Notes under the pieces: generated by a model
What the model was told of the DNA's origin: nothing
The model's database searches: none
What the model saw: only the letters and a program-made list of their open reading frames with translations
Shown here: positions 5,641 through 6,395 of the stretch, piece by piece
Position numbering within the stretch: the stretch's first letter is position 1
How the letters are laid out: every line of letters starts with the position of its first letter
NCBI GenBank assembly: GCA_021823385.1
Contig: JAKAOC010000144.1
Span: forward strand, 1 to 6,395
Length of the DNA stretch: 6,395 nucleotides
DNA from: Actinomycetes bacterium
Lineage (GTDB): Bacteria > Actinomycetota > Acidimicrobiia > Acidimicrobiales > Acidimicrobiaceae
Reading direction: 5' to 3'
Translations under genes and position numbers: made by a program

Positions 5641-6395
5641 GCAGCGCCAGGCTGCGCAAACACCATGAGGAGGCCGAAAACTCCGAGCGCTGGCTGCTCA
5701 CCTACTCGGACATGATCACGCTGCTGCTCGCACTCTTCGTGGTTCTGTTCTCTATGAGCAGCATCAGCTTGAAGAAGTACCTGGAGTTCAAGACCGGGAT
5801 CGTGCGAAGTTTCGCCTCCGACAGCCAGCATTCGATTCTGCCCAGGTCAAACGGACTGCTTTCCCAAGTCTCCCTGTTCTCCAGGCCCACCATGATGCTT
5901 GGGCCCTCACTGGCGGCTCTTTCACGCACCGCGTCCTCCCCCGGCGCTGCCAGATCCGGCGCTGCCCTGGCTCACAAGATCCAGGCTGCGCTCGCTTCGC
6001 ACGGCGTCGCCGACAGTGCCCAGGTATTCGTGACGACCCGCGGCGTAGTGGTGCGCATCCTCTCCGACCACATCTTCTTCGCCACCGACTCCGCATCCCT
6101 GCAGCCCTCCGGCGACACGGTGGTCGATGCGGTCGCGTCTGTAATCGCGCCACTTCCCAATGACATCTCGATCGAGGGCTATACCGACAACCAGCCGATC
6201 GTGGGAGGCCCCTATTCCTCCAACTTCGAGCTTTCCGCAATGCGGGCGGTTGATGTGCTCCTGCGCCTGGAGAAGGTCGACAGCATCAGCGCCAACCGCC
6301 TGTCCGCCACCGGCTACGGGGAGACCCACCCTGCGGTACCAAACACCAGCCCGGTCAACATGGCAGAGAATCGCCGGGTGGACATCGTCATTCTC
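5637..6395 (+). CDS. motB: MotB, peptidoglycan-anchored stator subunit (3' end beyond window)
   Basis: The frame from ATG 5637 stays open for 253 codons to the window edge; no stop is reached, so the C-terminus is missing. MotB pairs with MotA, carries the ion-binding Asp and ties the stator to the cell wall. Residues 1-18 are charged (RLRKHHEEAENSER). One membrane helix follows, WLLTYSDMITLLLALFVVLF (19-38), with Asp25 at the place of E. coli Asp32. A plug-like amphipathic stretch KKYLEFKTGIVRSF and a Ser-rich linker lead to the OmpA-like domain from about residue 150. That domain shows EGYTDNQPI (180-188), NFELSAMRA (196-204), ATGYGE and ENRRVDIVIL (244-253). Asp184 and Arg203 fall where OmpA-like domains hold diaminopimelate. 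The start shares ATGA with the motA stop, indicating coupled translation. Confidence 0.96.
   Translation, partial: MSSARLRKHHEEAENSERWLLTYSDMITLLLALFVVLFSMSSISLKKYLEFKTGIVRSFASDSQHSILPRSNGLLSQVSLFSRPTMMLGPSLAALSRTASSPGAARSGAALAHKIQAALASHGVADSAQVFVTTRGVVVRILSDHIFFATDSASLQPSGDTVVDAVASVIAPLPNDISIEGYTDNQPIVGGPYSSNFELSAMRAVDVLLRLEKVDSISANRLSATGYGETHPAVPNTSPVNMAENRRVDIVIL

Noticed and set aside
1..6395. An unusual accessory or defence system in the window
   Set aside because: Every substantial + strand frame is accounted for by flagellar assembly or stator genes. No mobile element, CRISPR, toxin or defence-type gene was seen.

Overview
The window is part of one flagellar gene cluster. All genes lie on the + strand and there is almost no free DNA between them. 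The GC-rich coding sequence, GTG as well as ATG starts, an Actinobacteria-like cell-wall hydrolase in a flagellar operon and a WhiG/FliA-type promoter suggest a motile, high-GC, Gram-positive-type bacterium, most likely Actinomycetota. No 16S or marker gene is present, so this placement is an inference.

Layout, left to right: the last codons of an upstream gene (probably fliI, overlapping by GTGA); fliJ (13-447); a two-domain peptidoglycan hydrolase, NlpC/P60 plus SLT transglycosylase (431-1477); fliK (1478-2725); flgD (2749-3168); flgE (3226-4494); a 72-bp gap holding a strong sigma-28 promoter candidate with a perfect 14-bp palindrome in its spacer (4512-4538); flbD/swrD (4567-4812); motA (4849-5640); and motB (5637 to the window edge, 3' end missing). 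The order fliI-fliJ-X-fliK-flgD-flgE-flbD matches the Bacillus fla/che operon. Here X is a wall hydrolase rather than a ylxF-type gene, and motAB follows flbD.

The left part makes the hook and its export machinery: the export ATPase and FliJ, a wall-cutting enzyme, the FliK length ruler, the FlgD hook cap and the FlgE hook subunit. The right part makes the torque unit: the MotA/MotB stator and the small FlbD/SwrD protein, whose Bacillus homologue raises motor power. The sigma-28-like promoter sits exactly at the hook/stator boundary. This suggests the stator genes can be switched on as a late class after the hook is complete.

The two most notable points are the promoter-plus-palindrome, and the hydrolase. 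The hydrolase lacks a Sec signal peptide but has an N-terminal FASLL motif like the export-gate motif of FlgD (FLKLL) and the N-terminus of FliK (FTGLL). It may therefore leave the cell through the flagellar type III apparatus, as a functional stand-in for FlgJ. No RNA genes, insertion sequences, CRISPR arrays or attachment sites were seen, and no gene-free stretch reaches 300 bases.
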